From positions 2,206,001 to 2,270,000 of the forward strand of contig CP119325.1 in assembly GCA_029202525.1 (NCBI GenBank): 64,000 nucleotides of DNA, read 5' to 3'. Position 1 is the stretch's first letter. Each line of letters starts with the position of its first letter. Position numbers and translations under genes: made by a program. The stretch is from Candidatus Pseudomonas phytovorans. GTDB lineage: Bacteria; Pseudomonadota; Gammaproteobacteria; Pseudomonadales; Pseudomonadaceae. Under the pieces are notes generated by a model. It was not told the DNA's origin. It made no database searches and was given only the letters and a program-made list of their open reading frames with translations. This document shows positions 62,766 to 64,000 of this stretch, piece by piece.

Positions 62766-62923
62766 GGGAACGGCATACACCTCCAGGAAGGAACCAAACG
62801 GGTTCAGGGCACTCTGACCCTCACTCGTTGCCAAGGATGGCATTCACTACAAGGGCGCCCTTTGACTGATGAGGGCGATGTGGCGGGTCTACCCGATTTT
62901 CTCTGCCACACGAGCCTGCCTTG

Positions 62924-63586
62924 ATGAAGTTGCCAACATTCTTCCGCCGTCGCCGCCATTTGCTGCTGAGCCTGGCACTCACGGTCGTCGCCGTGCCGCT
63001 GGCGCTGGAGGCTGTCGAAAGCCGGGCTCAACCGGTGGATGGCACCCAGACCCTGGTGTTCCTGCGCCATGCAGAGAAACCGGGCGAGGGCCTTGGCCAG
63101 TTGAACTGCCAGGGCCTCAACCGCGCACTGGACCTGGCAACCTTGCTGCCGGAGCGTTTCGGGAATGCCGACTATGTGTTTGCCGCCAACCCTTCGCGGC
63201 ATGTCGAGGAAGGCAGCAAGGACGAAAGCTATAGCTACATCCGCCCGCTGATGACCATCACCCCCAGCGCCATACGCCTCGGCTTGCCAGTGAATATCGA
63301 CTACGGCGCCAATGACACCGACGAACTGGCCGATGAGTTGCTCAGCGACAAATACCGCAATGCGACCATCTACACTGCCTGGTCCCACGGCTACCTGCCG
63401 GAACTGATCAACACTGTGGCCGGCAAGGCTTTGGGTGAAGACCGAGTGATCACCGAGGACTGGAGCGGCGATGACTTCGACACCCTCTACGTACTGACCC
63501 TGACCTGGCATGACGGCAAGGCCAGCCTGCTCAGCCGCAACGTGCGCCAGGGCCTGAATGGCGGCGCACATAGCTGCCCGACATAA
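62924..63586 (+). CDS. Histidine-phosphatase-like protein with N-terminal anchor (220 aa)
   Basis: An N-terminal basic stretch and hydrophobic helix (RRRRHLLLSLALTVVAVPLAL) suggest export or membrane anchoring. FLRHAEKPGEG matches the RH motif of the histidine phosphatase superfamily, with Ala in place of the usual Gly, and a second His lies in AWSHGYL. Enzyme activity is therefore plausible but the substrate is unknown. ATG 62924 is used; a TTG lies one codon earlier. Confidence 0.78.
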   Translation: MKLPTFFRRRRHLLLSLALTVVAVPLALEAVESRAQPVDGTQTLVFLRHAEKPGEGLGQLNCQGLNRALDLATLLPERFGNADYVFAANPSRHVEEGSKDESYSYIRPLMTITPSAIRLGLPVNIDYGANDTDELADELLSDKYRNATIYTAWSHGYLPELINTVAGKALGEDRVITEDWSGDDFDTLYVLTLTWHDGKASLLSRNVRQGLNGGAHSCPT

Positions 63587-63643
63587 GGGTTTTAGTCATG
63601 GCCTGTGGCAGTGCAGCGGTTGGCCCGGATGATGGGTTGAACT

Positions 63644-63746
63644 GTACCGGCCTCTTCGCGGGCACGCCCGCTCCCACAGGGATCCCTAAGTCTTCAGTCT
63701 TGTGGTTATCCTGTGGGAGCGGGCGTGCCCGCGAAGAGGCCGGTAC
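63644..63746. repeat. Inverted REP pair near the right end
   Basis: GTACCGGCCTCTTCGCGGGC at the left (63644 onward) faces its exact complement ending at 63746. It lies between two convergent genes and can serve both as terminator. Confidence 0.88.
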
Positions 63747-63760
63747 TGGCAAGTAAAGGA

Positions 63761-64000
63761 CTAGTGGCCGAACCGCATCGGCCAGCCGATCACCTTCTTC
63801 GCCCGCGGCGTGGCATAAGTGCGCACCTTGGAGGTACTCAGGCCCATGCGCACCAGCGATTCGGCAATGGTCACCGCCGCGCTCACGCCATCCACCACCG
63901 GCACGCCGGTGCGCTGGCGGATCTGCTCGTCCAGCCCGGCCATGCCGCCGCAACCCAGGCAAATCACTTCAGCCTTGTCTTCCCGCACGGCGCGTTCGGC
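63761..64000 (-). CDS. Aspartate/glutamate/hydantoin racemase-type protein, 3' end only
   Basis: The minus-strand frame is open from the window edge to TAG at 63761-63763. CLGCGGMAGLDEQIRQRTG followed by VPVVDGVSAAV is typical of the Asp/Glu/hydantoin racemase family, with the second catalytic Cys in the CLGCGG segment. The N-terminal half lies beyond the window, so the substrate class cannot be judged. Confidence 0.8.
   Translation of the reverse strand, partial: AERAVREDKAEVICLGCGGMAGLDEQIRQRTGVPVVDGVSAAVTIAESLVRMGLSTSKVRTYATPRAKKVIGWPMRFGH

Overview
The window is a 64 kb piece of a Pseudomonas chromosome, most likely from the P. putida group. The reasons are the gene order of the flagellar/chemotaxis super-locus, the near identity of familiar proteins such as FleN, FlhA, CheY and FliA to pseudomonad versions as I remember them, the high GC content, sigma-54 (GG-N10-GC) promoters in front of flagellar operons, and repeated P. 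putida-type REP palindromes at operon boundaries. No rRNA, tRNA, CRISPR array or insertion sequence was seen.

Layout. (1) 1-11 kb: an accessory, partly AT-richer surface-glycan cluster on the + strand. It holds two paralogous unknown proteins with a Rossmann-like N-terminus and a G-x-HR motif, a nucleotidyltransferase-fold protein, an FkbM methyltransferase carrying the same Rossmann-like module, an NAD-dependent epimerase, and a 1718-residue multidomain glycosyltransferase. A hairpin closes it. (2) 11-43.9 kb: the flagellar and chemotaxis core, all on +: fleSR, fliEFGHIJ, a HsbA-HsbR-HptB-like partner-switch module, fliK, fliLMNOPQR-flhB, flhA-flhF-fleN-fliA, cheYZAB-motCD, parC-parP-cheW and a DUF2802-type gene. 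Five sigma-54 promoters precede fleS, fliE, fliK, fliL and flhA. fleQ, fliC and fliD are not in the window; glycan genes occupy the place directly upstream of fleS where fleQ usually lies. (3) 43.9-51.4 kb on the minus strand: in transcription order a second FliK-like gene, an FlhB C-terminal-domain paralogue (FhlB type) and two tandem large toxin-like proteins with a TcdA/TcdB-type glycosyltransferase domain. The second toxin gene is frameshifted at a (TG)4 tract. (4) 51.6-58.6 kb: the complete cytochrome c maturation operon ccmABCDEFGHI, mostly with ATGA-type start/stop overlaps. (5) 58.6-64 kb: small housekeeping and unknown genes (lipoprotein, D-2-hydroxyacid dehydrogenase, PhzF-like, GFA family, FKBP isomerase, a two-gene unknown unit, a histidine-phosphatase-like protein, and the 3' end of an Asp/Glu/hydantoin racemase-type gene).

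How it fits together. Sigma-54 with FleQ and FleR should drive the basal body, switch and export genes; FlhF and FleN set flagellar place and number; FliA and the che/mot/par genes build and steer the finished motor. The glycan cluster probably makes or modifies a surface or flagellar glycan. The most unusual content is that cluster's shared recognition-like module, the toxin pair placed behind duplicate flagellar export-switch genes, and a repeated FliM-like E-hydrophobic-D/E-x-L-L motif in the CheA linker that also occurs in FliM, FliN and CheZ.
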